Assembly: GCF_025847275.1 (NCBI RefSeq)
Contig: NZ_JAOZEV010000017.1
Location: 1-64,000, forward strand
Origin: Flavobacterium frigoritolerans
Lineage (GTDB): Bacteria; Bacteroidota; Bacteroidia; Flavobacteriales; Flavobacteriaceae
Direction: 5' to 3'
DNA length: 64,000 nt
Positions within the stretch are counted from its first letter, which is position 1; every line of letters begins with the position of its first letter. The translations under genes were made by a program, and so were the position numbers. A model generated the notes under the pieces. It saw only the letters and a program-made list of their open reading frames with translations, ran no database searches and was not told where the DNA came from. Shown here piece after piece: positions 8,577 through 17,609 of the stretch.

Positions 8577-9809
8577 CTATGCATCCATAAAATCATTGAC
8601 TTTGGGACGAAGAAAACTTATTTGGACTATTAGTGCTACCAAAACAACTCCTGCCATTAGTGCAAAACCAAAACCTAAAGTTCCTGTATCAGCAGATTTT
8701 CCTAATAATGATGTTACTAATGCTCCGCAACCAACTCCAGTCATATTAAGTACTCCGTAGGCAGTTGCTCTATATTTGGATGATACAAACTGACAAATGA
8801 TAGGCATATTATTGGCATCAAACATTCCGTAACCTATCCCAAAACACAATACTGCACTTACTACATGAAATAGTGAATCGCCGAAACCAATTAACATCAA
8901 TGCAGGGATGGTTAAACTCAAACCTATTGCACTGGTGTAAACCCTGCCTTTGATATTTTTTTGTACCCATTTGTCTGATAAAATACCACCAAAGATTACT
9001 CCTAATAAGGATGAGAATGAGATTGTAATTGTTGCCAAGGGACCTGCCTGATCCATTGAAATTCCTAAATTATCTGAGAATAGGGTAGGCAGCCAGTTTT
9101 TGGTAGCCCAACCTGGTAAGCTGATTATGGCAAAATAAAATAAAATTACCCAAAAGGAGATATTAGTAAACAATAATGCTAAACCTTTAAATAATGGATA
9201 GCCTTCCTCTTTTATAATTACACTTTTTACTTCCGAAACTTTTTTCTCACTTAATAAGAAAACCAAAACCACTGAATAAATTATACCTACAATACCGAAA
9301 TGATGGAAGGTAGAATGCCAAGAATATTTTGCAGCGATTGTTGCTCCAAAACCACCTAAAGCTGATCCTACATAAAGCCCTGTCATGTGAATACCTATGG
9401 CTAGTGATCTGGTTTTTTGCTGATGATAGTCGGCAATTAATGATAATCCTGCAGGAATATATAAAGCTTCGCTAACTCCCATAAGTGCTCTTAACCAATA
9501 AATTTGATTGTAGGTTGTTGCATATCCCATGGCGTAGGTTACTGCCGACCAAACAAATAAGCTTCCGATAATTAACCATTTTCGGTTTAGTTTGTCGGCT
9601 ATAATACCTGATATTGGGCTCATTAAAGCATAGATCCAAAGAAATATAGCCATTAAGCGTCCGAAGTTTTCGCCCGAAACCAATTCAGGAATGTCAGCTT
9701 CCATAGAGGGTCTCATGGTAGCCAGCATTTGCCTATCCATATAGTTTAGTAATGCTACAATCCATAGCAACGCTACTATTACCCAAGGATAATATTTAGA
9801 GTTTTTCAT
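8577..9809 (-). CDS. MFS transporter, probable sialic acid importer
   Basis: Inner-membrane major facilitator with about twelve hydrophobic segments over 410 residues, opening NYMDRQMLATMRPSM as in the anion:cation symporter branch that includes sialic acid and hexuronate carriers. The loop between helices 2 and 3 has ADKLNRKWLI, the MFS signature region. Placement between a NanM-like mutarotase and a sialate esterase, within a locus containing lyase and sialidase, makes N-acetylneuraminate the likely substrate; this is inference from context, since MFS sequences alone do not fix the substrate. It would receive sialic acid delivered to the periplasm by the SusC/SusD pair. Full length, no oddities. 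Confidence 0.85.
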   Translation of the reverse strand: MKNSKYYPWVIVALLWIVALLNYMDRQMLATMRPSMEADIPELVSGENFGRLMAIFLWIYALMSPISGIIADKLNRKWLIIGSLFVWSAVTYAMGYATTYNQIYWLRALMGVSEALYIPAGLSLIADYHQQKTRSLAIGIHMTGLYVGSALGGFGATIAAKYSWHSTFHHFGIVGIIYSVVLVFLLSEKKVSEVKSVIIKEEGYPLFKGLALLFTNISFWVILFYFAIISLPGWATKNWLPTLFSDNLGISMDQAGPLATITISFSSLLGVIFGGILSDKWVQKNIKGRVYTSAIGLSLTIPALMLIGFGDSLFHVVSAVLCFGIGYGMFDANNMPIICQFVSSKYRATAYGVLNMTGVGCGALVTSLLGKSADTGTLGFGFALMAGVVLVALIVQISFLRPKVNDFMDA

Positions 9810-9855
9810 ATTTTGATATGCTTTAAAATCTTTAGTTTTTTAGTTTTTTTGATAA

Positions 9856-9936
9856 TACATAGAAACATAGTTTTTTTTCACTGGTGGTTAATCAGGTGTT
9901 TTACTTAAAAATAAAACGAAAAGCACTATGTTTTAA
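9856..9936. repeat. shortened CACATAG-family repeat
   Basis: The left arm TACATAGAAACATAG is intact and the right part reads CACTATGTTTTAAATTG. This is an eroded, roughly 80-bp member lying between the mutarotase and transporter genes. Confidence 0.5.
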
Positions 9937-9952
9937 ATTGTTTAAGCCAAAG

Positions 9953-11125
9953 CTATTTCACTGTTCCCAACATTACATCTGGTGTACGTACCCCAGGCTT
10001 TATCTCTCCATTAGATAAAACAATTTTATCATCCCATATTGTTGCCGTTGTGGTAACATGAGCAAGAAAAGGCAATTCGCCAATTTTTAACCATTTATCG
10101 GTTAGTGTATTGTACAGCAGAACGTCGTTATAAAAACCTTTATGTGTCGTATTTAATAGGTTCTTTTCGGCGATAAGTTTTGATTTTTCTTCTTCAGATT
10201 TGGCTTGTGCAATCTGGGATAAATACGTTTCGATTTTATGAAATGTAGTTCCGTTATCTCCACCAAGAATTAAAATATATTCATTTCCTATAGCTACTCC
10301 TGCGCCAGCCGAAAAGTTAGTTGTGTTTTCTCCATTAGATATAGTGGCGCGACTTTTCCAAGTTTGTTTTTTTAAGTTAAAAGCAAAAGTAGTATTGTGT
10401 AGATCACTTATACCAGATGCCGTTTTAGTTCTTCCGCCTACAATATAAATGTTAGTTTCATTTTTATCTTTTTGTACTACAGCAATTGCATTTGCTAAAG
10501 CGAAAGGTAATTTAGGTAAGGCTTTCCATTCGGGTTTAGCATTATTTAAATCGATGCTAAAAACTAAATCAGAAGATTTTTTTGCTTCATCGCCACCTAT
10601 TGCATAAACAACATTATTAATATGTGTAAGGGCAATATTGGTAACAGAAATCGGAAAATCTGGTAAAGATTTGGTTTCAACCTCGTTTTTATCAGTATTC
10701 CAATTTAATATATATGCTTTATTCGAAAGTCCGTTTTCATTTTCTCCGCCTACATAAACTACTCCTAAACTTGTTGAGGTATTTCCGGCGTAAGCAATTG
10801 GTTCTGGTAAAGTACTTAGTACGTTTTTGTTCCAGTTGTATTCATTACCATTTTTCTGTAATACATGAATTTCTTTTGAATAATGTTTTTTTCCTCCTTC
10901 CCATGGCATTTTATCCTGAAAGTTTGCACCACCAGTAACAATCAATGCATCATTGCTAATGCCATTAATTGGACCTGCAAAACCTAATGACAGACTTCCA
11001 TCTGCATTTAGCAATTGCGCTGCTTTTTTCCATTCGACGTGGCTAATATTTGTTTTTTGCGAATAACCAACTGTTGTTGACATAATAAAAAAGGTAAGGA
11101 TTAGTGAAAAAAAGGATTTATTCAT
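9953..11125 (-). CDS. kelch-type N-acetylneuraminate mutarotase (NanM/YjhT-like)
   Basis: Periplasmic beta-propeller predicted to speed conversion of alpha- to beta-N-acetylneuraminate, the anomer used by transporters. A signal peptide (to about 22, TTVGYSQ) precedes 390 residues with kelch-like glycine pairs: LIVTGGANF, VVYVGGENE, VYAIGGDEA, IYIVGGRT and ILILGGDNG. The opening FAGPINGISNDALIVTGGANF is characteristic of the cyclically permuted mutarotase family. The gene starts 29 bp after the lyase gene, a typical operon spacing. The NanM role is established for the family in E. coli; here it is supported by the motifs and by the neighbouring sialidase, lyase and transporter. The exact catalytic residues were not checked. 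Confidence 0.87.
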   Translation of the reverse strand: MNKSFFSLILTFFIMSTTVGYSQKTNISHVEWKKAAQLLNADGSLSLGFAGPINGISNDALIVTGGANFQDKMPWEGGKKHYSKEIHVLQKNGNEYNWNKNVLSTLPEPIAYAGNTSTSLGVVYVGGENENGLSNKAYILNWNTDKNEVETKSLPDFPISVTNIALTHINNVVYAIGGDEAKKSSDLVFSIDLNNAKPEWKALPKLPFALANAIAVVQKDKNETNIYIVGGRTKTASGISDLHNTTFAFNLKKQTWKSRATISNGENTTNFSAGAGVAIGNEYILILGGDNGTTFHKIETYLSQIAQAKSEEEKSKLIAEKNLLNTTHKGFYNDVLLYNTLTDKWLKIGELPFLAHVTTTATIWDDKIVLSNGEIKPGVRTPDVMLGTVK

Positions 11126-11154
11126 AGTATTTGTTTTGAGAAAACGAACTAAGA

Positions 11155-12075
11155 TTATTTTGATTTAAAATCATTGAAATTTAAACTTTCCACATCTTTT
11201 TTGAATAACTCAAATTGCTCGGTTGACATGTTTTTAACTGGTAATCTAAATTCGCCTAGATTATGTCCTACCAATTTCATATATGCTTTCCCTACAGAGA
11301 TTCCTCCATATTTCCCTAACAATCGAATCATGTTAATTGATGTTTGTTGTAAAACTCGTGCCTTAACTAAGTCATTGGTATTAAATGCATCAATTAAATC
11401 ATAATACAATGGAGCTGCATAGTTAAACGTACTTCCTACAGCACCTTTAGCTCCTAATACTAGGGCTGATAACATATTCTCATCACGTCCCCAAAGCATA
11501 TCGAATTTCCCATTTTCATAACTCATGCAACTTTGGAAATCCATAAAATCTTCATGGGTATATTTTACTCCTGCAAAATTGGGAAGTTTACCATCTAATG
11601 CTCTCACTAAATCAAACATAGCTACATTAACTCCTGTTAATACTGGAATGTGGTAGTAATAAAATGGCATGTTAGGAACACTTTTTCCTACTTGGATACA
11701 AGCCTCTGCAAGCATATCGACATTTGCGGGTTTAAAATAAAATGGCGCTGTTAATGAAACGGCGTATAATCCTATTTCGTAAGCATGTTTTGCTAGGTCG
11801 ATGCAATCGCTTAAACAAGTTCCGCCAAGAAATACCATTACTTTAAAATCGGCATCATGATTAGAACAGTCTGCCCAAGCTTGTGCAACTGCTTTTTTCT
11901 CTTCTAATGTAATCGAAACGCCTTCTCCTGTTGATCCATTAATAAAAGCACCTGTAATTTTGTTTTTCTTTAAAAAAGTATAATAGGCTGGAATTAGGCT
12001 TACATCTAATTTTCCGTTACTGTCAAATGGGGTGAAAGGTGCTGAAATAAGACCTTGTAAGTGTTCGATTTTCAT
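11155..12075 (-). CDS. nanA: N-acetylneuraminate lyase
   Basis: Class I aldolase of the DapA/NanA family that cleaves N-acetylneuraminate to ManNAc and pyruvate in the cytoplasm. The 306 residues contain INGSTGEG near 45 (carboxylate binding loop), YYYHIPVLTGV near 138 with the catalytic Tyr, and GVKYTHED with the Schiff-base Lys near residue 172. GSTGEG together with YYYHIP points to NanA rather than dihydrodipicolinate synthase. It follows susD after 95 bp containing a hairpin and precedes the mutarotase by 29 bp. It commits imported sialic acid to the amino sugar pathway. Full length; start ATG agrees with family N-termini (LQGLISAPFTPF). Confidence 0.93.
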   Translation of the reverse strand: MKIEHLQGLISAPFTPFDSNGKLDVSLIPAYYTFLKKNKITGAFINGSTGEGVSITLEEKKAVAQAWADCSNHDADFKVMVFLGGTCLSDCIDLAKHAYEIGLYAVSLTAPFYFKPANVDMLAEACIQVGKSVPNMPFYYYHIPVLTGVNVAMFDLVRALDGKLPNFAGVKYTHEDFMDFQSCMSYENGKFDMLWGRDENMLSALVLGAKGAVGSTFNYAAPLYYDLIDAFNTNDLVKARVLQQTSINMIRLLGKYGGISVGKAYMKLVGHNLGEFRLPVKNMSTEQFELFKKDVESLNFNDFKSK

Positions 12076-12114
12076 GAGTTTATTTTTTTTAGTTGTTTGT
12101 AGTGCTTTGTTTTA

Positions 12115-12146
12115 TTAGACTGGAAACTTTTAAATTCCCAGTCTAA
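12115..12146 (-). terminator. hairpin between susD and nanA
   Basis: TTAGACTGGAA pairs with TTCCCAGTCTAA (12115-12146) around a short AT loop, followed on the minus strand by T-rich sequence. It lies between the SusD stop and the lyase start. In PUL operons such hairpins often lower expression of downstream genes relative to susCD, so read-through is likely; this is inference. Confidence 0.5.
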
Positions 12147-12170
12147 TTTTAAACTATAGTTCTTAATATC

Positions 12171-13634
12171 TTATTTACTAAGTGGATTTTGAACAATTTT
12201 TGGATTGAAATTAATAGTATTTTGAGATATAGGAAATAAGATTTCTTTATTAGCTGTCATTGATGGTACTAAGCTTGTTTTATTGAAACGAACTAAATCC
12301 CACCATGCTTTCCCTTCAAACGCTAATTCTTTTAAACGCTCATTTAAGATCACATCATCATTTGCAGTTTGTGAAGCATTTGTAAATGAAGCTGAAGCAT
12401 CTGCTCTTTTCATTACTAAATTCATTTCTGTAGTTGGGTCCTGACCTAAAGCATTTTTAATTTCGGCTTTCATTAATAATACATCTGCCCAACGGTATAT
12501 GATAATATCACTTACAAATCTTCTTGTTGTACCATCTACAGTTCCGTTATATTTTACCAAACCAGTTACTACGGGAGTAGGTCCATTGTATAAGGTTAAA
12601 TAAGTAGCATTTTTTCTTGTATCAGTCGATGTAAAGTTAAATCTTGTGATATCTGGCTGTACTCTCGAAATTCCTGCATTACCTGCACCAGATCCTAAAG
12701 TTCCAAATGTTGCTATCGCTGTTGCAGCTGTTAATGGAGCAAAATCACTTGGCCCTACAAACATAAACGAGTTCCAGTTGTCTGATAAATTTGAAGGTAA
12801 ATCGGCTAGAGAATAGCGAATGGCAAACAATACTTCGGCATTTCCTTTTTTGTCGTAAGCAAAAACATCTTTAAAATTTGGTAATAAAGAGGGAGCAGTT
12901 GGTATTGCATTAATTGCTGCCAAAGCGGTATTTAAATCAGTAAGTCCACCATTTAATTGTTTGGCTGTCCATAAGTTTACATCAGCTTTTAATGCATAAA
13001 CAGAAGGAAGCGATAGTTGCGTCGTATTGTTGTTTGCATCTGGAAAATTAGCAATTGCCAAGTCGATATCCGATTTTATAAAAGCAAATGTTTCTTGTAT
13101 TGTATTACGCGGAACAATATATTCAGATTGATTGGTGTTTTCAGTTGGTTTGGTAACAATTGGTACACCCCCCCAAGAACGAGCCATAATAAAATAAGCC
13201 AATGCACGCATGGTATATGCCTGAGCAATATATCTTTTTTGCTCATTTACTGTTGATGGGCTAAATTGTATACCCGGAACATATTTTAAAACTAAATTCG
13301 CCTGATGTATTACTGTATATAAACCAGCCCAGTCTGTATCTATGTTTGATGGGGTAAGGTTGTTGTTGTAATAATTTGCCAGAGTCAATGGAGATTGTAC
13401 ACCAGTAGTTATTTCGGCACTTCTAGCTCCTCCCAATAAATAATAGCTTTGTTGGGTTTGAGTTCTAAAGTTAACGTACATGCCGTTTACACCAGCTCTG
13501 GCATCATCTTCAGTTTTCCAGAAATTATCTGTGGTAATAACACTATCAGATGTTAGTTCTAAATCATCCTGACATGAGTTAAATAGAGAAAGACTAGTAA
13601 AAAGTATTGTGTATAAAAGAATTTTCTTTTTCAT
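12171..13634 (-). CDS. SusD/RagB-family outer-membrane lipoprotein
   Basis: Surface glycan-binding lipoprotein that forms the lid of the SusC channel. The lipoprotein signal ends at SLFNSCQDD (Cys about residue 21), so the mature protein is lipidated. The 487 residues show the SusD pattern: an N-terminal TPR-like helical part (DDARAGVNGMYVNFRTQTQQSYYLLGG), MRALAYFIMARSWGGVPIV near 150 and the C-terminal block LNERLKELAFEGKAWWDLVRFNKT. It follows susC by 17 bp, as nearly always for this pair. In this locus the ligand should be sialic acid or a sialylated oligosaccharide, by analogy with the NanU/NanO pairs; the binding residues cannot be read directly. Confidence 0.92.
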   Translation of the reverse strand: MKKKILLYTILFTSLSLFNSCQDDLELTSDSVITTDNFWKTEDDARAGVNGMYVNFRTQTQQSYYLLGGARSAEITTGVQSPLTLANYYNNNLTPSNIDTDWAGLYTVIHQANLVLKYVPGIQFSPSTVNEQKRYIAQAYTMRALAYFIMARSWGGVPIVTKPTENTNQSEYIVPRNTIQETFAFIKSDIDLAIANFPDANNNTTQLSLPSVYALKADVNLWTAKQLNGGLTDLNTALAAINAIPTAPSLLPNFKDVFAYDKKGNAEVLFAIRYSLADLPSNLSDNWNSFMFVGPSDFAPLTAATAIATFGTLGSGAGNAGISRVQPDITRFNFTSTDTRKNATYLTLYNGPTPVVTGLVKYNGTVDGTTRRFVSDIIIYRWADVLLMKAEIKNALGQDPTTEMNLVMKRADASASFTNASQTANDDVILNERLKELAFEGKAWWDLVRFNKTSLVPSMTANKEILFPISQNTINFNPKIVQNPLSK

Positions 13635-13651
13635 GATTTTAGTATTAAAAT

Positions 13652-16600
13652 TTACAAAGTGATATTTAAACCAAGTATAATATTTCTAGGAACAGGATAA
13701 GTACCTGTTGAACCGGCCGCGCTTAGTCCTAAACTAGAACCTCCATCGATACCTTGTACTTCTGGACTTAAACCGCTGTATTTAGTAAAGTAGTATAAGT
13801 TACTTCCTGTTACATAAACACGTACTGCTGTTAATCTTGCTTTTTCAACAAGTAACTTAGGAAGGTTATAACTAAATGTGATTTCTCTTATACATAGGTA
13901 ATCTCCACTTTCGTAGTAACGGCTATTTCCTTGAAACATATTGGTATTATAACCTGCTCCACTAGCTTCTGAACGGAATAAGTTATTTTGATTGGTTTGA
14001 TCTGCCCAACGGTAACGAGGCACATCTGTAATATCTCCTTCTTTTTGCCAAGACTGAGAACTTTCTGCCAATAATCCGTAGTTACCCTGAAACTGTCCTA
14101 GGAAACGTGCTCTTGCTTCGTTGTAAATCGTAGATCCCAATGAATAATCAGTTCTTACTGTTACTGAGAATCCTTTGTAAGAAGCATCAAAGTTGAAACC
14201 TCCCGTAAATTTCGGGAACATATTCCCCATATAAGTTCTGTCTCTACTATCGATGATTCCGTTGTTATCTGTATCTTCAAATACAGCATCTCCAGCAAAT
14301 TTTTTCCCTGTTGGGTTGTTTCCACCTGCTGTTTTAGTTACATAAGTATCGTGTACTTTTGCATTGTATGCATCTGCTTCGGCTTGAGTAGAAAGGATGT
14401 ATAATTGTTTGTGTGCATAGAAGTCTCCAATTCTTTGTCCTTCTTGTAATCCTCCAACAAATTTGTAAGTACCACTTCCAGCATCCCAAATTTCGGTTCC
14501 ACCAATTCTATTATTTAAATTTCCATTGAAAGGAAGTTTTTCGATAACATTTTTATTGTGAGAAACGTTTGCTCCAACATTAATTTTTAAATCATTTTGG
14601 TTGTAAACATTTGCAATAAGTTCTAATTCGAAACCTTTACTTCTTAATCCCCCAAGGTTTGTTAAAACTGTAGAGAAACCACTATTAGAAGGAAGTGTTA
14701 AGTTTGTCAATAAATCAGATGTTAGTTTATTGTAGAAATCTCCAATAATTCTAATTCTGTCTTCGTTTAATCCTAAATCAAAACCTCCATTTATAGTTTG
14801 TGATTGTTCCCATTTTAAACCTGGGTTTGCAATTTGAGAGTTTATAATTGCCGATTGCCCATTGTAACTATTAGGAAGTCCATTTGTAGTTCCTGAGTAT
14901 AATCCTCCTGCTTGGAAATCTCCCAATGTTCCTAAGTTACCATTTACACCATAACTTCCACGAAGTTTAAGTGAAGAAACAAATTTAGGTGCAACTTTCC
15001 CCCAAAACTTTTCTTCTTGGATATTCCATCCAGCAGATATTCCAGGAAAAAAACCATATTTATTATCTGGTCCTAAACTTGATGAACCATCGTAACGGAA
15101 TGATGCTGTCGCAAAATACCTGCTTTTGTAATCATAATTTACACGACCAAAAACACTATTTAAAACTAGTTTTGTATTGTTACTAAAAACGGAAATTGGT
15201 ATTGGAGAAGAGTCTAGAGTTTGAGCCAAATCTGAAGGGCTTCCTTTACCAGATGCATTAAAAGATTTTATTGTTCTATCGAATTTAGAAACTCCCAATT
15301 TGGCATCGATATCACCAATTGTTTCTAATGATTTAGTATAAGATAAAACGGCTTCATACTGAACTTGTGCTATTTGATTACTTAATCTGGTTGCAGTACG
15401 AGTATTATCTACCAAACCATTGCTACCGCTTAAAAAGGCTTGTTGGAATGTGTTATCGTTTTCATTTTCATTATAAAGTGACATCGATGGAGTGAAAGTT
15501 AAATCTTTTGTGATTTTTAAATCTCCATCAACACTCATTTGTAATTTATTGTTTTCATTTATTCCTTTTACTTTGCCCATTTGATATAATGGATTTCCGT
15601 TGATGTTATTTTGCCCAGGAGCAAGAGTACCATCTTCTAAGTATAATTTTGTAGTAGGAGAGTTTCCTAAATACCTGTTGAAAACAACACTATTGGCTAC
15701 CACTTGATTATTGCTCGATTTTGAGAATAATACACGACCATTAATTGTGAAATTATCTGCTAGTTTTAAAGAAGCGTTTAATTTACTTGTAAATCTTTGA
15801 TATCCTGTAAATATGGTAATACCATCACCTTTTAAATAGCCTAAACTTAAATCAAAAACACCGCGTTCGGTACCACCACTAAAACCAAGGTTATGATTTT
15901 GAGTAATTGCATTTTGGAATAAAACGTCATTCCAATTGGTGCTTTTGTACATAATTGTATTATTAGCATTAAGAGGATCTGCTATTTCCTGCCAGCCTTT
16001 TGCTTGTAATTGTCCAACTGTTTCTGCTGACAAATTAGATTTTAATAAGGTTGCAAACGGAGTGTTATTTTGTAGGTTGTTACCTGTTCCGGCTGGAGTT
16101 GCTCCTGTTAGCTGACCTAATCTTGCAATACCAGTTGTTGTGTTCAATCCTGCAATTTCGGCTGCATTGTATAAACCTAAACGTTGCAGTCTAATATACT
16201 CTCCACCATCCATGAAATTGTATTTTTTGCCAATTTGACTACTTTGGGTTGATACATTATAACTAATCTTAAGCTTGCCCGCTTTACCAGTTGTTGTTGT
16301 AATAATAATTACACCATTAGAAGCTCTTGCGCCGTAGATTGATGTTGCAGCAGCATCTTTTAATACTTGAAGCGATGCAATATCCGCAGAGTTAATATCG
16401 TCGATTTGAGTACGAATAACACCATCTACAATATATAAAGGAGTAGCTCCAGATGGATTATCGATTGATGTACCTCCACGCACTAAAATATTTGATGCTT
16501 TACCAGGTTGTCCAGATGATGTACGAACTACTAAACCTGTAACGTTTCCTTGTAACGACTGAGTCACATTTGAATATGGTACGTTTTCTAAAACTTTTTT

Positions 16601-17089
16601 GTCAAGTTTAGAAACGGCAGTACTTAATGTTCTTCTGTTTTGAGAACCATATCCTACTACAATAACTTCATTCATTTGTTGTCCTACCTCTTTAAGAACA
16701 ATAGTAAGTGATGTTGAACTAATAGCTACTTCTTGATCCTGAAGACCAATATAAGATACTAATAGTGTAGTAATATTATCTGGTACTTCTATAACGAAAG
16801 TACCATCAAAATTGGTTTGTGTACTAATATTGGTTCCTTTAGCAACAATATTTACACCAGGCAAAGCTTCTCCTTTTTCATTAGTTACAGTTCCAGTAAC
16901 CTTTTTTTGAATTGGGTTTAATTTAGTAATTACATTTTTTTCTGAGGCTAAAATAGTTTTTGTAGATACTGTTGCCGACGCCTCTTGTGCAGTTAAGGCG
17001 AGTAGAAAAACAGATGTTAATTTCATAACATCTACGAACTTAGATGTAAGTCTAAAATTTTTAGGCTTACTTTTTGGTAATAAATTCAT
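13652..17089 (-). CDS. SusC/RagA-family TonB-dependent outer-membrane transporter
   Basis: Outer-membrane beta-barrel that imports sialic acid or sialylated glycans using TonB energy. At 1145 residues it has the SusC size. It contains a signal region (about 25-40, SVFLLALTAQEASA), a carboxypeptidase-regulatory-like domain (VTGTVTNEKGEALPGVNIVAKGTN, about 63-145), and a TonB box and plug starting EVIVVGYGSQNRRTLSTAV. LYIVDGVIR and ASNGVIIITTTTGKAG mark the plug; a long barrel follows, ending NIILGLNITL. Paired with SusD downstream, it heads the sialic acid operon. The N-terminus before the signal is longer than usual (MNLLPKSKPKNFRLTSKF), so a later start is possible. The promoter must lie in the 520 bp towards the ROK gene. 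Confidence 0.93.
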   Translation of the reverse strand: MNLLPKSKPKNFRLTSKFVDVMKLTSVFLLALTAQEASATVSTKTILASEKNVITKLNPIQKKVTGTVTNEKGEALPGVNIVAKGTNISTQTNFDGTFVIEVPDNITTLLVSYIGLQDQEVAISSTSLTIVLKEVGQQMNEVIVVGYGSQNRRTLSTAVSKLDKKVLENVPYSNVTQSLQGNVTGLVVRTSSGQPGKASNILVRGGTSIDNPSGATPLYIVDGVIRTQIDDINSADIASLQVLKDAAATSIYGARASNGVIIITTTTGKAGKLKISYNVSTQSSQIGKKYNFMDGGEYIRLQRLGLYNAAEIAGLNTTTGIARLGQLTGATPAGTGNNLQNNTPFATLLKSNLSAETVGQLQAKGWQEIADPLNANNTIMYKSTNWNDVLFQNAITQNHNLGFSGGTERGVFDLSLGYLKGDGITIFTGYQRFTSKLNASLKLADNFTINGRVLFSKSSNNQVVANSVVFNRYLGNSPTTKLYLEDGTLAPGQNNINGNPLYQMGKVKGINENNKLQMSVDGDLKITKDLTFTPSMSLYNENENDNTFQQAFLSGSNGLVDNTRTATRLSNQIAQVQYEAVLSYTKSLETIGDIDAKLGVSKFDRTIKSFNASGKGSPSDLAQTLDSSPIPISVFSNNTKLVLNSVFGRVNYDYKSRYFATASFRYDGSSSLGPDNKYGFFPGISAGWNIQEEKFWGKVAPKFVSSLKLRGSYGVNGNLGTLGDFQAGGLYSGTTNGLPNSYNGQSAIINSQIANPGLKWEQSQTINGGFDLGLNEDRIRIIGDFYNKLTSDLLTNLTLPSNSGFSTVLTNLGGLRSKGFELELIANVYNQNDLKINVGANVSHNKNVIEKLPFNGNLNNRIGGTEIWDAGSGTYKFVGGLQEGQRIGDFYAHKQLYILSTQAEADAYNAKVHDTYVTKTAGGNNPTGKKFAGDAVFEDTDNNGIIDSRDRTYMGNMFPKFTGGFNFDASYKGFSVTVRTDYSLGSTIYNEARARFLGQFQGNYGLLAESSQSWQKEGDITDVPRYRWADQTNQNNLFRSEASGAGYNTNMFQGNSRYYESGDYLCIREITFSYNLPKLLVEKARLTAVRVYVTGSNLYYFTKYSGLSPEVQGIDGGSSLGLSAAGSTGTYPVPRNIILGLNITL

Positions 17090-17175
17090 ACTTTTGTAAT
17101 GGTTAGTTAGTAATAATTTTCCTTCGTGGTTTATTTATTTGATTTCTAATCGTTATTCTTTTTGTTAAGAATCTC

Positions 17176-17205
17176 AGCCAGCAACGTTTTCTCGACCTGC
17201 TGGCT
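17176..17205. other. perfect 8-bp hairpin with T run in the susC leader region
   Basis: AGCCAGCA (17176-17183) pairs with TGCTGGCT (17198-17205), then a run of nine T on the plus strand. It resembles a terminator, but for plus-strand transcription, and no plus-strand gene ends here. On the minus strand it would form a hairpin about 90 nt before the susC start, preceded by an A run, so a leader structure or an end for antisense transcription is possible. Confidence 0.45.
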
Positions 17206-17506
17206 TTTTTTTTAGATGACAAATGAATTTCTTGTAAAAGGGTGTTTCCTTTTTATATATGTCTTATAGTTAATGTTCTTCAAACTTCCTTTAATCTGGA
17301 GAACGTATATTTAATTAATTTTTCAAGATAGTATCTTTCCAATAATAATATATCTGTCAGCTAAATATTGATAGGTTAGTTCAATATCCTTGCAGAAATA
17401 ATATTAGAGTAGTAAATTTTTTTATTAACGATTCTCATTTTTAATGTAATTAAAAACAGTTATAAATGAGATGTATAAAAGAGGAGTATTAATATTATTA
17501 TATAGA

Positions 17507-17538
17507 TTACCTCCGTGTAATTTACTATCACGGTGTAA
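17507..17538. promoter_or_regulatory. inverted repeat between the ROK gene and susC, candidate operator
   Basis: TTAC-CT-CCGTG (17507-17517) is mirrored by CACGG-T-GTAA (17529-17538) around 11 nt. A direct repeat GTGTAA also occurs in it. It is the most GC-rich part of the 520-bp gap 17090-17609, which otherwise holds AT-rich DNA and the hairpin at 17176. Operator for the ROK regulator or a ROK terminator are both possible; neither is proven. Confidence 0.35.
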
Positions 17539-17609
17539 ATATATAAATATATTTAATAAATGGTAAGTAATTATTAAAAAATTTTAATAATTAAAAGAAG
17601 ATGTGAAAT

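Noticed and set aside
11174..11404. 76-codon plus-strand frame within nanA
   Set aside because: Antisense shadow of a well-supported gene; many similar frames inside sialidase, esterase, zwf, copA and RND genes were dismissed for the same reason.
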